Shown here one piece after another: positions 8,650 to 19,833 of a stretch of 64,000 nucleotides of DNA. How positions within the stretch are numbered: the stretch's first letter is position 1; each line of letters starts with the position of its first letter. The notes beneath the pieces are model-generated. The model was given only the letters and a program-made list of their open reading frames with translations. It was not told where the DNA came from and searched no databases. The stretch is from Saprospiraceae bacterium (GTDB lineage: Bacteria > Bacteroidota > Bacteroidia > Chitinophagales > Saprospiraceae): the NCBI GenBank assembly GCA_016715405.1, contig JADKAE010000007.1, forward strand, positions 200,065 to 264,064, in the 5' to 3' direction. Both the position numbers and the translations under genes were made by a program.

Positions 8650-10463
8650 ATGAGTTACTCCAGCCTACACTCCGCCATCCTCGACCTCGAGCGCCACGGG
8701 CACCTCGTCAGGATCAAAACAGAAGTCGACCCCCATCTGGAGATGGCCGAAATACACCGCCGCGTATACGACGCAGGCGGCCCCGCCTTTTTTGAAAAGG
8801 TGAAGGCAGTCCCTTTCGGGCAGCATCCAATTTATACGGCACTTATGAGCGCACCGACTTCCTGTTCAGGCACACGATTCAGCAGGTGCAACGCGTCATC
8901 GAACTCAAAGCCGACCCTACTAATTTGCTCAAAAAACCTCTTCGCTATGCCAGCGCCCCTTTTACGGCGATAACCGCCCTGCCTATGCTGCAACGCTGGG
9001 GCGCACCGATTTTATACGGAGAAACTACGATAGACCAGCTACCGCAGGTGGTGTCCTGGCCCGACGACGGCGGCGCTTTTGTCACGCTGCCGCAGGTGTT
9101 CACGTTGCCTCCCGGCAGCAAGCAGATCATGCAGAGCAATATCGGCATGTACCGCATTCAGCTTTCGGGCAACGATTATGTGATGAATCGCGAGATAGGC
9201 CTGCACTACCAACTCCACCGCGGTATCGGCATACACCATACGCAGTACAACGAAAGCGGCGAAGATTTTCGCTGCGCTATTTTTGTCGGTGGTCCTCCTT
9301 CGCATGCTTTCGCGGCTATTATGCCGCTGCCTGAAGGGCTTTCTGAGTTGACTTTTGCCGGACTGCTGGGCGGGCGCCGCTTTAGATACCTGTGGCGCGA
9401 CGGCTTTGCCTTGTCCGCCGATGCCGACTTCGTGATTACCGGCGTGATCCGCAAAAACGACAAAAAACCGGAAGGCCCATTCGGCGACCACCTCGGCTAT
9501 TACAGCCTGCGCCACGATTTTCCGGTGATGGATGTGCACAAGGTGTACCACCGCAAAGACGCTATCTGGCATTTTACCGTGGTGGGGCGCCCCCCGCAGG
9601 AAGATTCCAGCTTCGGCTACCTCATCCATCAATTGGTCAAAAAACTGACCACCCAGGAATTTCCGGGCGTCAAGGAGATCCACGCCGTCGATGCCGCCGG
9701 GGTTCACCCCCTGCTGCTGGCCATCGGCAGCGAGCGATATATGCCCTTCCGCGATAATAAACCCGAGGAAATTCTTACCCAGGCCAACCGGATTTTGGGC
9801 AGCGGCCAGACTTCGCTCGCCAAGTTCCTGTTTATCGCCGCCTCCAACGATAACCCCCAACTCACGCTCCGCGATATGCCGGCGTTTTTTGCACACATGC
9901 TGGAAAGGGTCGATTGGACGCGCGACCTGCATTTTTATACCAAAACTACCATCGATACGCTCGATTATTCGGGCTCGGGCTGGAATGCCGGCTCTAAGGT
10001 GGTGATCGCCGCCTGTGGACCTAAATTGCGCGAACTTGCTACAGCGCTGCCCTCGCGTTTCGACCTCCCGGCAGGCTTCGACAAACCCCGCTTTGCACTG
10101 CCCGGTATAATGGCTATTCAGGCTTCCGCTTATGGCGAAAACGATATCCAAACTCTCGCCGACCACTTGAAAGGTTTCGACCTTGCCAATATCCCGATGA
10201 TCGTGGTGGTGGACGACAGTGAATTTACCGCCGCTACGCTCAATAATTTTATGTGGGTTACTTTCACCCGCGCCAACCCCTCGCACGATATGTACGGCGT
10301 GGATAGTTTTGTGGAGCACAAACACTGGGGCTGCCGGGGCCCGGTGATTATCGACGCCAGGGTGAAACCCCACCACGCGCCGCCACTCATCCCCGATGCG
10401 AAAGTATCGCAGCGCGTAGATCGCTTTTTTGCCAAAGGCGGGGATTTGTACGGAGTAATTTAG
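8650..10463 (+). CDS. UbiD family decarboxylase (frameshifted)
   Basis: A roughly 604-residue UbiD-type (3-octaprenyl-4-hydroxybenzoate carboxy-lyase family) protein, which uses prenylated FMN to decarboxylate unsaturated or aromatic acids. The N-terminal part MSYSSLHSAILDLERHGHLV continues in another frame as FRAASNLYGTYERTDFLFRH; one base is missing from the CCC run at 8811-8813. Family features seen: IGMYRIQLSGNDYVMNREIGLHYQ, GGPPSHAFAAIMPLPEG, DADFVITG, KPEGPFGDHLGYYS and VVGRPPQEDSSFGYLIH. No ubiX-like flavin prenyltransferase or other quinone gene lies nearby, so the substrate is not known. Confidence 0.88.
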
Positions 10464-10532
10464 CAGTCAGCAGTCAGCACTCAGCGCTTAGCCGTCAGCA
10501 GCTAAGCCCTGACCGCTAAGCCCTAAGCCCTA
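10464..10532 (+). repeat. Short-word array between convergent genes
   Basis: Words agcagtc/agcactc followed by complementary-like words gctaagccct. It fills the 70-base gap between UbiD and the DUF4249 gene, with no promoter-like box, as expected between convergent genes. Confidence 0.6.
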
Positions 10533-10535
10533 CAC

Positions 10536-11573
10536 CTACTCCCAATACCACGGCTTTTCAAGCGTACTGCCGGGTATCCTCGTACAATTACAGCATTCCA
10601 GATATCGGTCGTAATTGATAAAACCCGCTACCCCGCAATACGGACTGATATCAGCGCCGATCAGTTCGCCTCCGGTGACTTTTAACCGCGTCGTATCTTC
10701 GGGCGAAGCATAGAAATAGCCGAGCACCAATTCATTCTGATCGGAAGTATTGAAAATATTGCCGCGCACGGCGCCCGGCGGCGAGTCGAAAATGCTGCCG
10801 CGCTGACTCAATACCAGGTTTATTTTTTGCCAGTATTGATAGGCTTCCAGGCTTAGCGATTCCTGAAAGATATTGAAATAGGTAACTTCGCCGTAGGTGT
10901 CGTCTACCCAATGTGTGCTGATGGCTTTGTCGTAAAGCACGCCGCGCTCCAGTTGAGAGCCGTTGGCCAGCGGCAATAGCTGATTGTCGGGCCTTCGGGT
11001 AAAATAACAAATAAGTACGGGGTCTAATGGCGAACAATATACTTCTGAAATTTGGTACTGGCTTTCCATACGCCATTTCAGATATGGCCCCCTTTCCGCT
11101 GTGTCGGGATTGCGAAAACGCGCGTAAGTATTCAGGTATTTGTTAGATGTGAAGGTGAAATAAGAACCATCGGCAGGTGTACTTTGGGGCATTAAATCAG
11201 GTGTGGATTCGTAGGTGAGTCCGTTGGCTATCCTGAGGCGAAGTCGGTATGCTCTGCCGGGAACACAGTTGGTATATACTTCGTAGAGGCCCGGATTGAT
11301 TTCTGAATATGCAGCCTCCAGGCCCTGGTCATCCAGAAGGGTGAGCTCGGCGCCCGTTACCGGCGGAAAATTATCGCTGCGGCCCACTTTATCACTTTTA
11401 GTCAACCTTACATAGTGCGGACCGGGCGAAGCGCTCACCTTGCCGTCCACAACCAGCAAGTCGGCTTCGCGCCTGGGATTGAAATCAATGGCATCTACAC
11501 AGGCTGCCATAAAAACTGCCAGCATACAGGCCGTTATCCAGATGCGAAAGTGAGGGATATGGTGTTTAGTCAT
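10536..11573 (-). CDS. DUF4249 family lipoprotein
   Basis: About 345 residues starting at MTKHHIPHFRI (11573). A signal peptide ends in FMAAC, giving a lipidated Cys. The body starts with EADLLVVDGKVSASPGPHYVRLTKS and PVTGAELTLLDDQG, the usual start of DUF4249 proteins, which are nearly always encoded just after a TonB-dependent receptor. Here the receptor ends only about 10 bases upstream. By analogy with SusC/SusD-like pairs I infer an outer-membrane accessory lipoprotein of the receptor. An alternative start at 11594 would overlap the receptor end and lengthen the signal peptide. Confidence 0.8.
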   Translation of the reverse strand: MTKHHIPHFRIWITACMLAVFMAACVDAIDFNPRREADLLVVDGKVSASPGPHYVRLTKSDKVGRSDNFPPVTGAELTLLDDQGLEAAYSEINPGLYEVYTNCVPGRAYRLRLRIANGLTYESTPDLMPQSTPADGSYFTFTSNKYLNTYARFRNPDTAERGPYLKWRMESQYQISEVYCSPLDPVLICYFTRRPDNQLLPLANGSQLERGVLYDKAISTHWVDDTYGEVTYFNIFQESLSLEAYQYWQKINLVLSQRGSIFDSPPGAVRGNIFNTSDQNELVLGYFYASPEDTTRLKVTGGELIGADISPYCGVAGFINYDRYLECCNCTRIPGSTLEKPWYWE

Positions 11574-11583
11574 AACTTTTTTA

Positions 11584-14326
11584 TTAAAAAACAAAATTAT
11601 ACGACAGCGCAGGCAGTACCGTTCCGATAATAGCGAGCCGGTAGGCTTGTTGCTGGTTGCGGTTGTTGCGGGCGTAATATACCGAAAAGGCGTTTTTGCG
11701 GTTGTACGTTATAAATCGAAAAGCTGATATGGCTTCGATATCCCTTTTCTTTTGTTTGCGTCTTGTCCACATTAAAACTAAAATCTAACCTGTGGTATGC
11801 GGGTATCCGGCTTTCATTGCGCGGCGAATAATGGGTGACGACTACGCCGCCGACGAGGTAATTGGCGGATGGCACCGTATAGGGCCTGCCCGACCGGTAC
11901 GTGAATTGAACGGAAAAAGAATGGATCGGACTCATCTGCCGGCGCAAATTGAAATTGACCTGGTGCGGCTGGTCAAAGTTGGCCGGAAACCACCTCGAAC
12001 CGTTGACGTTTTCCTGCGGAAAAGGGCTCGTGGTGCGCATCAAACTCCTGGAATAAGTGTAGTTGATCTGTCCGCTCCATTTCCCCCATGTTTTCCGGGC
12101 TGACACTTCAAACCCATAAGCCCTGCCCTGCGCCGGAAGCAGGGAAGTTTCCAACTGATTGTTGAGCAGCAGTACGGGTATTTCCTTATAGGTCAGCAGA
12201 TCGGTCATTTTTTTATAATAAATTTCAAACGACACCTGCCAAAGGTTTTGCTTCAGGTTGTGGTAATACCCCAGCGACCAGGAGTTTGAAGACTGCGGAC
12301 GGATATGCGGGGTGCTTACCTGCCATAAATCAATAGGCGTTGAAGCGGCAGAATTGGATACCAGGTGCACGTATTGCCGCAACCGGTTGTAGCTCATTTT
12401 GATGGAACGCGTCTGATCGATCTCGAATTTGACCGATATACGCGGCTCCCAGCCTCCGTAGGTTTGGATGACATCGCCCTTGCCGTAAATCAGCGAGTCC
12501 GTTTCGTTGCCAATCTCTTGGGGCAATAGCGGATCGTATTGGTATACCTCACGCGGCCCCAATTGCCGGTAATAAGAATAGCGCAGTCCCGCCGCTACCG
12601 AAAACCGCGATAAGTTGTTGAGCTCGGCACTCACAAAACCCGCCCATTCTTCCCCGATATCTTTGTCGACTTGACGGGGTACTACGAGCGACACTTCATT
12701 GTAAGGAGACAAGATTTCGGGTTTGGTGTGATTGCGGGTCCATTCTACGCCGGCTTTGTATTGAAAATTGACGGATGGCTGATAAAAAACGTGCTGCTTG
12801 GCGGTGTAATAGCGCACCCCATTGCTCAGGCTGTAGGCTTCGGGGCCCGCAGGACTGAATAACCTGCTCGAATAATCGCCGGCAGTGGCTTTGAATGCTG
12901 TAGATAAGCGCGAATTAAACAGGTATTTCCAGCCAAAGCTGAGTAGGCGGGTTTGCCAGTCGTACCCAAATTCCCGGGCATAGCGGAAGTAATCGCCGCT
13001 CTGATAACCTGATAATGTGATAAACATTTTTTCGCCCACGCGCTGGCTGATCTTTGCCGTAAAATCCTGAAACGACACCGCACTTTGCCTGACCTCCGGT
13101 TGGCGCACCAGTTTCAGCATCCAATCGGAATAGGATATACGTCCGCCGACTATAAACGACAACTTATCGCGTATAATCGGGCCTTCCAGGGATAGCCGTG
13201 CGTAGGCCATGCCCACCCCGCCGGCGCCGGCGATACGCTGGTAGTTGCCGTCGCGGAGTTGCACGTCGATCACCGACGAGATGCGCCCGCCGTACTCTGC
13301 GGGGATGCTGCCTTTGTAAAGTTGCACCCCGCCGATCACATCGGGGTTGAATGCCGAGAAAAACCCCAGCGCATGCGAGCTGTTGAGCAAAGGCGCGCCA
13401 TCCTGTAAGATCAGATTTTGGTCGACATTGCCGCCGCGGATATTAATACCCGATGCGCCTTCGCCCACGCTGCTCACGCCGGCCAGTTTTTCCAGGCTTT
13501 TGATCACGTCGGCTTCCCCAAGCAGGCTGGGCAGTTCCCTGATGGTCTTCACCGATAGGTTTTCTACGCCCGCCTGCGTGGCGCGTACGTTGCTGTCGTC
13601 GGCTTTTGATTTGATGATTATTTCTTCCAAATTAAACGCTGTGGGTGATAATTCCAGGGTGGCCTCGCCGTCGGCAAAAAGATCAAGAGAAAGGATAATG
13701 GATTCGTAACCAATAAATTGAATGTCAACAATATAACTGTTCGCGGGCAGTTTGAGACTGAAATTGCCGCCGGCGTCGCTCACCTCGCCTTTTTGTCCTC
13801 CTCGCGGCAAAAGCGTAGCGCCGGGAATGGTCTCGCGGGTGTAGGAATCAATAATTCGCCCCTTAAAATTCCAGGTTTTGGCCGTCGCTGTGGCGTTTTG
13901 TTTACCAAATTGCAAGGCAAGCTCGGAGCTGCCCCCCGCTTTTGGCCAGCGGTAACGCCCTTCCTGCCACCCTTGTCGCAGCAATTGCCCGTATTCGCGG
14001 CTAAGCTTATTGCGGGGGGCCAGCACGATTTCCCCCGGCGCCAACTGTGCATAAACCAAACCCGAACCCGACAAAATATCGCCCAGCGCTTCAAAAAATG
14101 GGGTGTCTTTAAATTGCAATTGCACTTTCAGAGAGGGCACTTCGGCAGGGTCGAAATAAAAAGTAGCCTGGTATTTGTTTTTCAGGTAGGTCAACATCTC
14201 CATGATCGTGACGCCGCGAAAATCGCCGCTGACGGCATCCGAGGTTGCCGGGTTTTGGGCAGCCATCGGCAACACCCCGCAAATCAGGGCAATACTCAGA
14301 CAGGTAATTTTGTAATAAAAGGTCAT
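11584..14326 (-). CDS. TonB-dependent outer-membrane receptor with STN and carboxypeptidase-like domains (frameshifted near the end)
   Basis: About 913 residues. Order: signal peptide (to about residue 23, MAAQ), STN domain (about 30-110, FRGVTIMEMLTYLKNKYQ), carboxypeptidase-D regulatory-like domain (about 150-235, FKGRIIDSYTRETIPGATLLP), TonB plug (about 250-370, LPSLLGEADVIKSLEKL and GINIRGGNVDQNLILQDGAP), and a beta-barrel. Near 11706-11709 the frame changes: IYNV should continue as YNRKNAFSVYYARNN to end LPALSYNFVF at 11584, which restores the terminal aromatic barrel strand. Two bases missing from a GT/TG pair, or one extra, would explain it. The ligand is unknown. It forms a transcription unit with the following DUF4249 gene. 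Confidence 0.88.
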
Positions 14327-14432
14327 ACGCCGGGCGAAATTAGGGTGATCAATTACCTTACCCTCGCAAATTAGGCTTTTCAGAGTGAACGGAAAGCCCT
14401 ATTTTTCCGCTGGAGTTCTAAAAAACAGCCTT

Positions 14433-16338
14433 ATGTCTTATACTATCAAAACAGCAGAGCAATACCAACAAGCATATACACACAGCATAGAAGACCCCGA
14501 AGGTTTTTGGGCGGAAGTCGCCGGACATTTCTCCTGGCAAAAACCCTGGGATAAAGTATTGGAATGGGATTTTCAGAAAACCTGACATAAAGTGGTTTTC
14601 CGGCGCAAAGCTCAATATCACCGAAAATTGCCTCGACAGGCACCTCGCCGCAAAAGGCGACCAGACGGCTATTTTATTTGAACCCAACGACCCCGCAGCG
14701 CCTAACCGCTCATATACTTACCGCCAATTGCACGAAGCGGTGTGCAAGGCCGCCAACGCCCTAAAAGCCAATGGCATACAAAAAGGCGACCGCGTTTGTT
14801 TTTATATGCCGATGGTGCCCGAACTGGCCATCGGCGTGCTGGCCTGTGCCCGCATCGGCGCGGTTCATTCCGTGGTTTTTGCTGGCTTTTCCGCCAATTC
14901 ACTGGCCGACCGCATCAAAGACGCTACCTGTAAAATGGTGATCTGCTCCGACTACAACGACCGCGGCGCCAAACATATCATCGTCAAAGACGTGGTGGAC
15001 GAAGCACTGGCAATGGGTTGCGACAGCATAGAAACCGTGCTGGTACACCGCAATACCGGCGGCAAAATAAGCTGGCACGAAGGCCGCGACAAATGGTGGC
15101 ACGAGGCCGTCGACCACCAACCCGCCGCCTGCCCCGCAGAACCTATGGACGCCGAAGATATGCTCTTCATCCTCTACACCTCCGGCTCTACCGGCAAGCC
15201 CAAAGGCGTGGTGCATACCTGCGGAGGTTATATGGTGTTTACCTGCTATACTTTTCAAAATGTATTTCAATACGAAGACGGCGATATTTACTGGTGCACT
15301 GCCGATATCGGCTGGGTCACCGGCCACTCGTATATCGTTTACGGCCCTTTGCTTGCCGGCGCCACTACGGTGATGTTTGAAGGCGTGCCCACTTATCCCA
15401 ATGCAAGCCGGTTCTGGCAGGTTTGCGAGAAGTTGCGCGTCACGCAGTTTTATACCGCCCCCACCGCCATCCGCGCCCTGATGGCCCACGGCGACCAATA
15501 CGTGGAGGGCTTCGACCTTTCTTCGATCAAAGTGCTGGGCAGCGTGGGCGAACCCATCAACGAAGAAGCCTGGCGCTGGTACGACCAAAAAGTCGGCAAA
15601 GGCCGGGCGCCCATCGTGGATACCTGGTGGCAAACCGAAACGGGCGGCATTCTCATTTCCCCCTTGCCGGGCATCACCGAGCCCAAACCCTGCTTTGCCA
15701 CCAACCCGCTGCCCGGCGTGCAGCCCTGTCTGCTCGACCAGGAAGGCCGCGAAATCGAAGGCAACGACGTGGAAGGCCTGCTTTGCATAAAATTCCCCTG
15801 GCCGTCTATCCTGCGCACTACCTACGGCGACCACGAGCGCTGCCGGCAGACCTATTTCGCGCCTTTTGACAATTACTACTTCACCGGCGACGGCGCCCGC
15901 CGCGATGCCGACGGCATGTACCGCATCATCGGCCGCGTAGACGACGTGATCAACGTGAGCGGCCACCGCCTCGGCACCGCCGAAATCGAAAACGCCATCA
16001 ATACCCACCCGCAAGTGGTAGAATCGGCCGTAGTGGGCTATCCCCACGATATCAAAGGCCAGGGCATCTACGCCTACGTGATCACAGGCGCCCCTGTGGC
16101 CGACGACAACACTTTCCGCCATGAAATCCTGGATGCGGTGACTAAAGTAATCGGCCCCATCGCCAAGCCAGATAAGATACAGATCGTGTCGGGACTACCC
16201 AAAACCAGGTCGGGCAAAATTATGCGCCGCATCCTGCGCAAAGTGGCCTCGGGCGAAACCTCCAACCTCGGCGACGTATCCACCCTGCTCAACCCCGAAG
16301 TGGTTGACGAGATCATGGACGGCGCCTTAAACGATTGA
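14433..16338 (+). CDS. acs: Acetyl-CoA synthetase (frameshifted)
   Basis: About 635 residues, the usual length of AMP-forming acetate-CoA ligase. The protein starts MSYTIKTAEQYQQAY at 14433. At 14577-14580 an AAAA run appears to carry one extra base: WDFQK should run on as PDIKWFSGAKLNITENCLD. Clear family motifs: YTSGSTGKPKGVVHT (P-loop), IGWVTGHSYIVYGPL, VDTWWQTETGG, FTGDGARRDADGMYRIIGRVDDVINVSGHRLG, and the acetylatable catalytic lysine in PKTRSGKIMRRILRK. It activates acetate for central metabolism. The next gene begins one base after the stop codon. Confidence 0.95.
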
Positions 16339-16339
16339 T

Positions 16340-17268
16340 ATGGAATACTTACGGCAGTTCGTTATCGATGGCCAGTTAGAGCAGGCGCTCAAAGAAATGG
16401 TAAAAATTGGGCAGCAAAACAAATTCGCCAGAATCAACGATCTGCGGGCGCTGCTCACCAATTATAATACGCTCAAGCGCGAAAGCAAACTCGGATTGGG
16501 TGAGCACAGCGAACAGACCAACCGCATCATCAGTGCTACGTTCGCCTATATCGACGAGATGGATGCGCTCTTTGCCGGCCAGGTAACCCTTGTGGAGACG
16601 GAAAAAACGGCAGAAGAGCGTATGCTGGAGCAATTGCAGCAACTGACAGGCAAGGTGGAGCTGTTGCTCAATTTCATGGGCCAAATGCGCAACCCCCTGT
16701 TCGAAAACTTCCGTCGCAGCCGCCTTTGGAATCTGCTCGACGGCCAGTCCCGCAACCACCTGATGGCCGCCGTGGCCCTCGAAAACAACGATACGCTCGA
16801 CGATTTCTCTCCCGTCGTCACAGAATACGGCAAAGCACTGGAAAACGAACTGCTGGTCAAGATTTTTTCGCCTTTTAAGGATCTTTTCCTGGTACAACAC
16901 CCCAAAATGGACCGCAACCAGTATATGCAGCAAACCTATGGCGATTTCAAACAGATACTTTTTGCTTTTTATATAAAAATGAAAAACTGACCCTCAATCA
17001 AATGGTGGGCATGATTTACGAGGGCATTTACACCCTCAAGGATACCCCCGATAAATTGTTTTCTCCCCGAATGCATTTTTACCAAGCCTTTCGACTGAAA
17101 AACGTGGTCAAATTTATGCATGCCCTCGACCAACTCCGCGAGGCCAAGCTCATCAAATCCGCCCGCAATTTTGTCTACACCCGCCAGGAAACCGAAGAGT
17201 TCAAAGACTGGGTTTTCGACGTGCTTATGAATATGCAGCCGAATAATAATGGGGGGGAGGGGGCTTGA
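16340..17268 (+). CDS. Protein with N-terminal effector-associated-like domain (EAD11 type) and unknown C-terminal region (frameshifted)
   Basis: About 309 residues when the A run at 16975-16979 is given one more base: FYIK then reads NEKLTLNQMVGMIYEGIYTL instead of stopping. The first 75 residues (FVIDGQLEQALKEM, LLTNYNTLKRESKLGLG, TNRIISATFAYIDEM) follow the pattern of effector-associated domain 11: two helices around 'GK-EEAL', then 'RYN-LK-E--G', then 'NRI--ALL'. The SIR2-like protein at 19939 has the same pattern at its C-terminus. The remaining 230 residues are helical, with no enzyme motif that I recognise. Such domains usually recruit effectors to conflict-system hubs. It directly follows acs, but I doubt a metabolic link. 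Confidence 0.55.
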
Positions 17269-17363
17269 GGGTTTAGTGCATTCGCAGTTTAGCGCTAGGG
17301 TTTAGTGCATTCGCAGTTTAGCTAAACCCAATCGCTAAACCCAATCGCTAAACTTTCTAAACC
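17269..17363 (+). repeat. Short-word array with inverted arm before ettA
   Basis: Two copies of a 27-base unit built from gtttagtgca and ttcgcagttt, followed by complementary words (gctaaacccaat) repeated. The arms can pair. Confidence 0.7.
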
Positions 17364-17371
17364 TTTTTTCC

Positions 17372-17379
17372 GATATTTG
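17372..17379 (+). promoter_or_regulatory. Putative -7 box (GATATTTG) for ettA
   Basis: GATATTTG followed by CACC matches TAnnTTTG at seven of eight positions and lies 30 bases before the ettA ATG, directly after the hairpin array. Confidence 0.35.
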
Positions 17380-17408
17380 CACCCCGTTAAACATAGCTCA
17401 ACCATAAT

Positions 17409-19088
17409 ATGGCAGATAATAAAATCATCTTTTCCATGGAGGGGGTATCCAAAACCTTCCCTCCCAGCAAGCAAGTCCTCAAAAACATTTGGCTGTCGTT
17501 TTTCTACGGCGCCAAAATCGGCGTATTGGGCCTCAACGGCTCGGGTAAATCGACCCTGCTCAAAATTATCGCCGGCCTCGACCCCAACTTCGAAGGCAAA
17601 GTGACTTTCGACGGCTCTTACAAAATCGGCCACCTCGCCCAGGATCCCGAACTCGACGATACCAAAACCGTGCGCCAAATCGTGGAAGAAGGCGTGCAAC
17701 ACATCGTCGACCTCGTGGCCGCCTACGATGAGATCAACCTCAAACTCTCCGAGCCGCTCGACGACGACGAGATGATGAAACTCGTAGAACGCCAGGGCGA
17801 ACTCATGGAACAGCTCGACCACCACAACGCCTGGGAACTCGACCACCGCCTCAATACAGCTATGGAAGCACTGCGCTGCCCCGAAGAAAATATGCCCATC
17901 AAGGTGCTCTCGGGAGGCGAACGCCGCCGCGTGGCCCTCTGCCGCCTGCTGCTCAGCAATCCCGATATCCTGCTGCTCGACGAACCTACCAACCACCTCG
18001 ACGCCGAAAGTGTGGACTGGCTCGAACAATACCTGCAGTCGTTCCCCGGTACGGTGATCGCCGTAACCCACGACCGCTATTTCCTCGATAACGTGGCCGG
18101 CTGGATTCTCGAACTCGACCGCGGCGAAGGCATTCCCTGGGAAGGCAACTATTCTTCGTGGCTGGAACAAAAATCTATCCGCCTCGATCAAGAAGAAAGA
18201 ACGGAATCCAAACACCGCAAAACACTTCAGCGAGAATTGGATTGGATTCGCATGGCCCCCAAAGCCCGCCAGGCAAAAGGCAAAGCTCGTCTGAACGCCT
18301 ACGAACGCCTGGCCGATGACGAGATCAAGGACAAAGAAGCCAAATTCGAACTCTATATCCCGCCGGGCCCTCGCCTCGGCGATACGGTGATCGACGCCAA
18401 TGAATTGTCAAAAAGCTTCGGCGACCGCGTACTGTTTGAAAACCTCAGCTTTTCTATTCCCAAAAACGCTATCGTGGGCATCATCGGCCCCAACGGCGTG
18501 GGCAAGAGTACGCTGTTCCGAATGATCATGGGCCAGGAAACCCCCGATGTCGGAAATGTCGAAATAGGCAGCACGGTGAAACTGGCCTACGTAGACCAAA
18601 GCCACTCCGAGCTGCAATTCCCGGACAAAACCGTCTACGACGCTGTCTCCGGCGGCAACGACCTCATCACGGTCGGCACGGCCAGCGTGAACGCCCGCGC
18701 CTACCTCAGCCGCTTCAACTTTTCGGGCGCCGACCAGCAAAAGAAACTGGGCGTGCTCTCCGGCGGCGAACGCAACCGCCTCCACCTGGCCATGACCCTG
18801 CGCGAAGGCGGCAACGTGCTGCTACTCGACGAACCTACCAACGATATCGATATCAATACCCTGCGCGCCCTCGAAGACGCCCTCGACGATTTCGCCGGCT
18901 GTATCCTGGTGATCAGCCACGACCGCTGGTTTATCGACCGCCTGGCTACGCATATCCTGGCTTTCGAAGGCGACTCGCAAGTGGTGTTTTTTGAAGGCAA
19001 TTATACCGACTACGAAGCCGCTAAGAAAAAACGCCTCGGCGATGTGACGCCCAAGCGGCCGCGGTTTAAGAATGTGATTAATCGGTGA
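17409..19088 (+). CDS. ettA: Energy-dependent translational throttle protein EttA (ABC-F)
   Basis: 559 residues with two ABC ATPase domains and no membrane part. Domain 1: Walker A GLNGSGKSTLLK (about 50-61), signature LSGGERRRVALCRLLL, Walker B ILLLDEPTNHLD. Then the linker/P-site region (EWERTESKHRKT-like, RELDWIRMAPKARQAKGKARL), which is characteristic of EttA. Domain 2: GPNGVGKSTLFRMIMGQE, LSGGERNRLHLAM, LLLDEPTNDIDINTLRALEDAL. EttA binds the ribosomal E site and gates entry into elongation according to ATP/ADP level. Length and motifs are full. It is probably transcribed alone from the box just upstream. Confidence 0.96.
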   Translation: MADNKIIFSMEGVSKTFPPSKQVLKNIWLSFFYGAKIGVLGLNGSGKSTLLKIIAGLDPNFEGKVTFDGSYKIGHLAQDPELDDTKTVRQIVEEGVQHIVDLVAAYDEINLKLSEPLDDDEMMKLVERQGELMEQLDHHNAWELDHRLNTAMEALRCPEENMPIKVLSGGERRRVALCRLLLSNPDILLLDEPTNHLDAESVDWLEQYLQSFPGTVIAVTHDRYFLDNVAGWILELDRGEGIPWEGNYSSWLEQKSIRLDQEERTESKHRKTLQRELDWIRMAPKARQAKGKARLNAYERLADDEIKDKEAKFELYIPPGPRLGDTVIDANELSKSFGDRVLFENLSFSIPKNAIVGIIGPNGVGKSTLFRMIMGQETPDVGNVEIGSTVKLAYVDQSHSELQFPDKTVYDAVSGGNDLITVGTASVNARAYLSRFNFSGADQQKKLGVLSGGERNRLHLAMTLREGGNVLLLDEPTNDIDINTLRALEDALDDFAGCILVISHDRWFIDRLATHILAFEGDSQVVFFEGNYTDYEAAKKKRLGDVTPKRPRFKNVINR

Positions 19089-19091
19089 TTT

Positions 19092-19186
19092 TCTGTTGTC
19101 GGTTGTCAGTTATCGGTTGTCAGTTATCGGTTGTCAGAATGTAAACTTATAAACCTATAAACGCATAAACCCATAAACCACAACCC
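19092..19186 (+). repeat. Short-word arrays (gttgtcggttatc and aaaccyataaac)
   Basis: Two different direct arrays stand side by side: ggttgtcagttatc words, then ataaacc words. Unlike the neighbouring gaps the two parts are not complementary. Confidence 0.6.
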
Positions 19187-19833
19187 ATGCCCCACCCCGA
19201 CATCATCACTGCCACCGCCGACCACCTCCGCCAAAAATTTGAAGGCGAAGGCAGCGGCCACGACTGGTGGCATATCTATCGCGTGTGGAAAACGGCTACG
19301 CGGATTGGGGAAGAAGAAGGCGCAGATACTTTTGTAGTACAGCTCGCCGCCCTGCTCCACGATATCGCCGACTGGAAGTTCCACGACGGCGACGACGACG
19401 CCGGGCCCCGGCAGGCCCGCCTGTGGCTGGAAGGCCTGGAAGTGGCAGAACCCGTCATCCACCACGTCTGCACAATTATCAAAGAACTGTCGTTTAAAGG
19501 CGCCGGCGTGCCCACGCCTATGTCCTCACTGGAAGGCCGGGTAGTGCAAGACGCCGACCGCCTCGACGCTATCGGCGCCATCGGCATCGCCCGCGCTTTC
19601 GCCTACGGCGGCCACAAAAACCGCGCGCTTTACGACCCCGATATGCCACCCACCCTCCACGAGTCATTCGCCTCCTACAAATCAAGCCAGGGCACGACAG
19701 TCAACCACTTTACGAAAAATTGCTCCTGCTCAAAGACCGCATGAATACCCCCGCCGCCCGCAAAATGGCCGAACAACGCCACGTTACAATGGAGGATTTT
19801 TTACAGCGTTTTTTCCAGGAATGGGAAGGGTGA
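19187..19833 (+). CDS. HD-domain phosphohydrolase (frameshifted)
   Basis: About 215 residues. The metal-binding HD-domain motif is present: GHDWWHIYRVW (first His), LLHDIADWKFHDG (HD pair), VQDADRLDAIGAIGIARAFAYGG (last Asp). Near 19709-19711 a T is missing: VNHF should continue as YEKLLLLKDRMNTPAARKMAEQRH and end WEG at 19833. The family (YpgQ/YedJ-like) hydrolyses phosphate esters of nucleotides or unknown substrates. The start at 19187 follows the array directly. It precedes the SIR2/STAND operon on the same strand, but a promoter-like box intervenes. Confidence 0.8.

Noticed and set aside
9039..10376. Long open frame antisense to the UbiD gene
   Set aside because: It mirrors a clear UbiD enzyme and has no family motif; a by-product of codon bias. 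The same applies to antisense frames at 14899-16122, 17322-18215 and 37684-38619.
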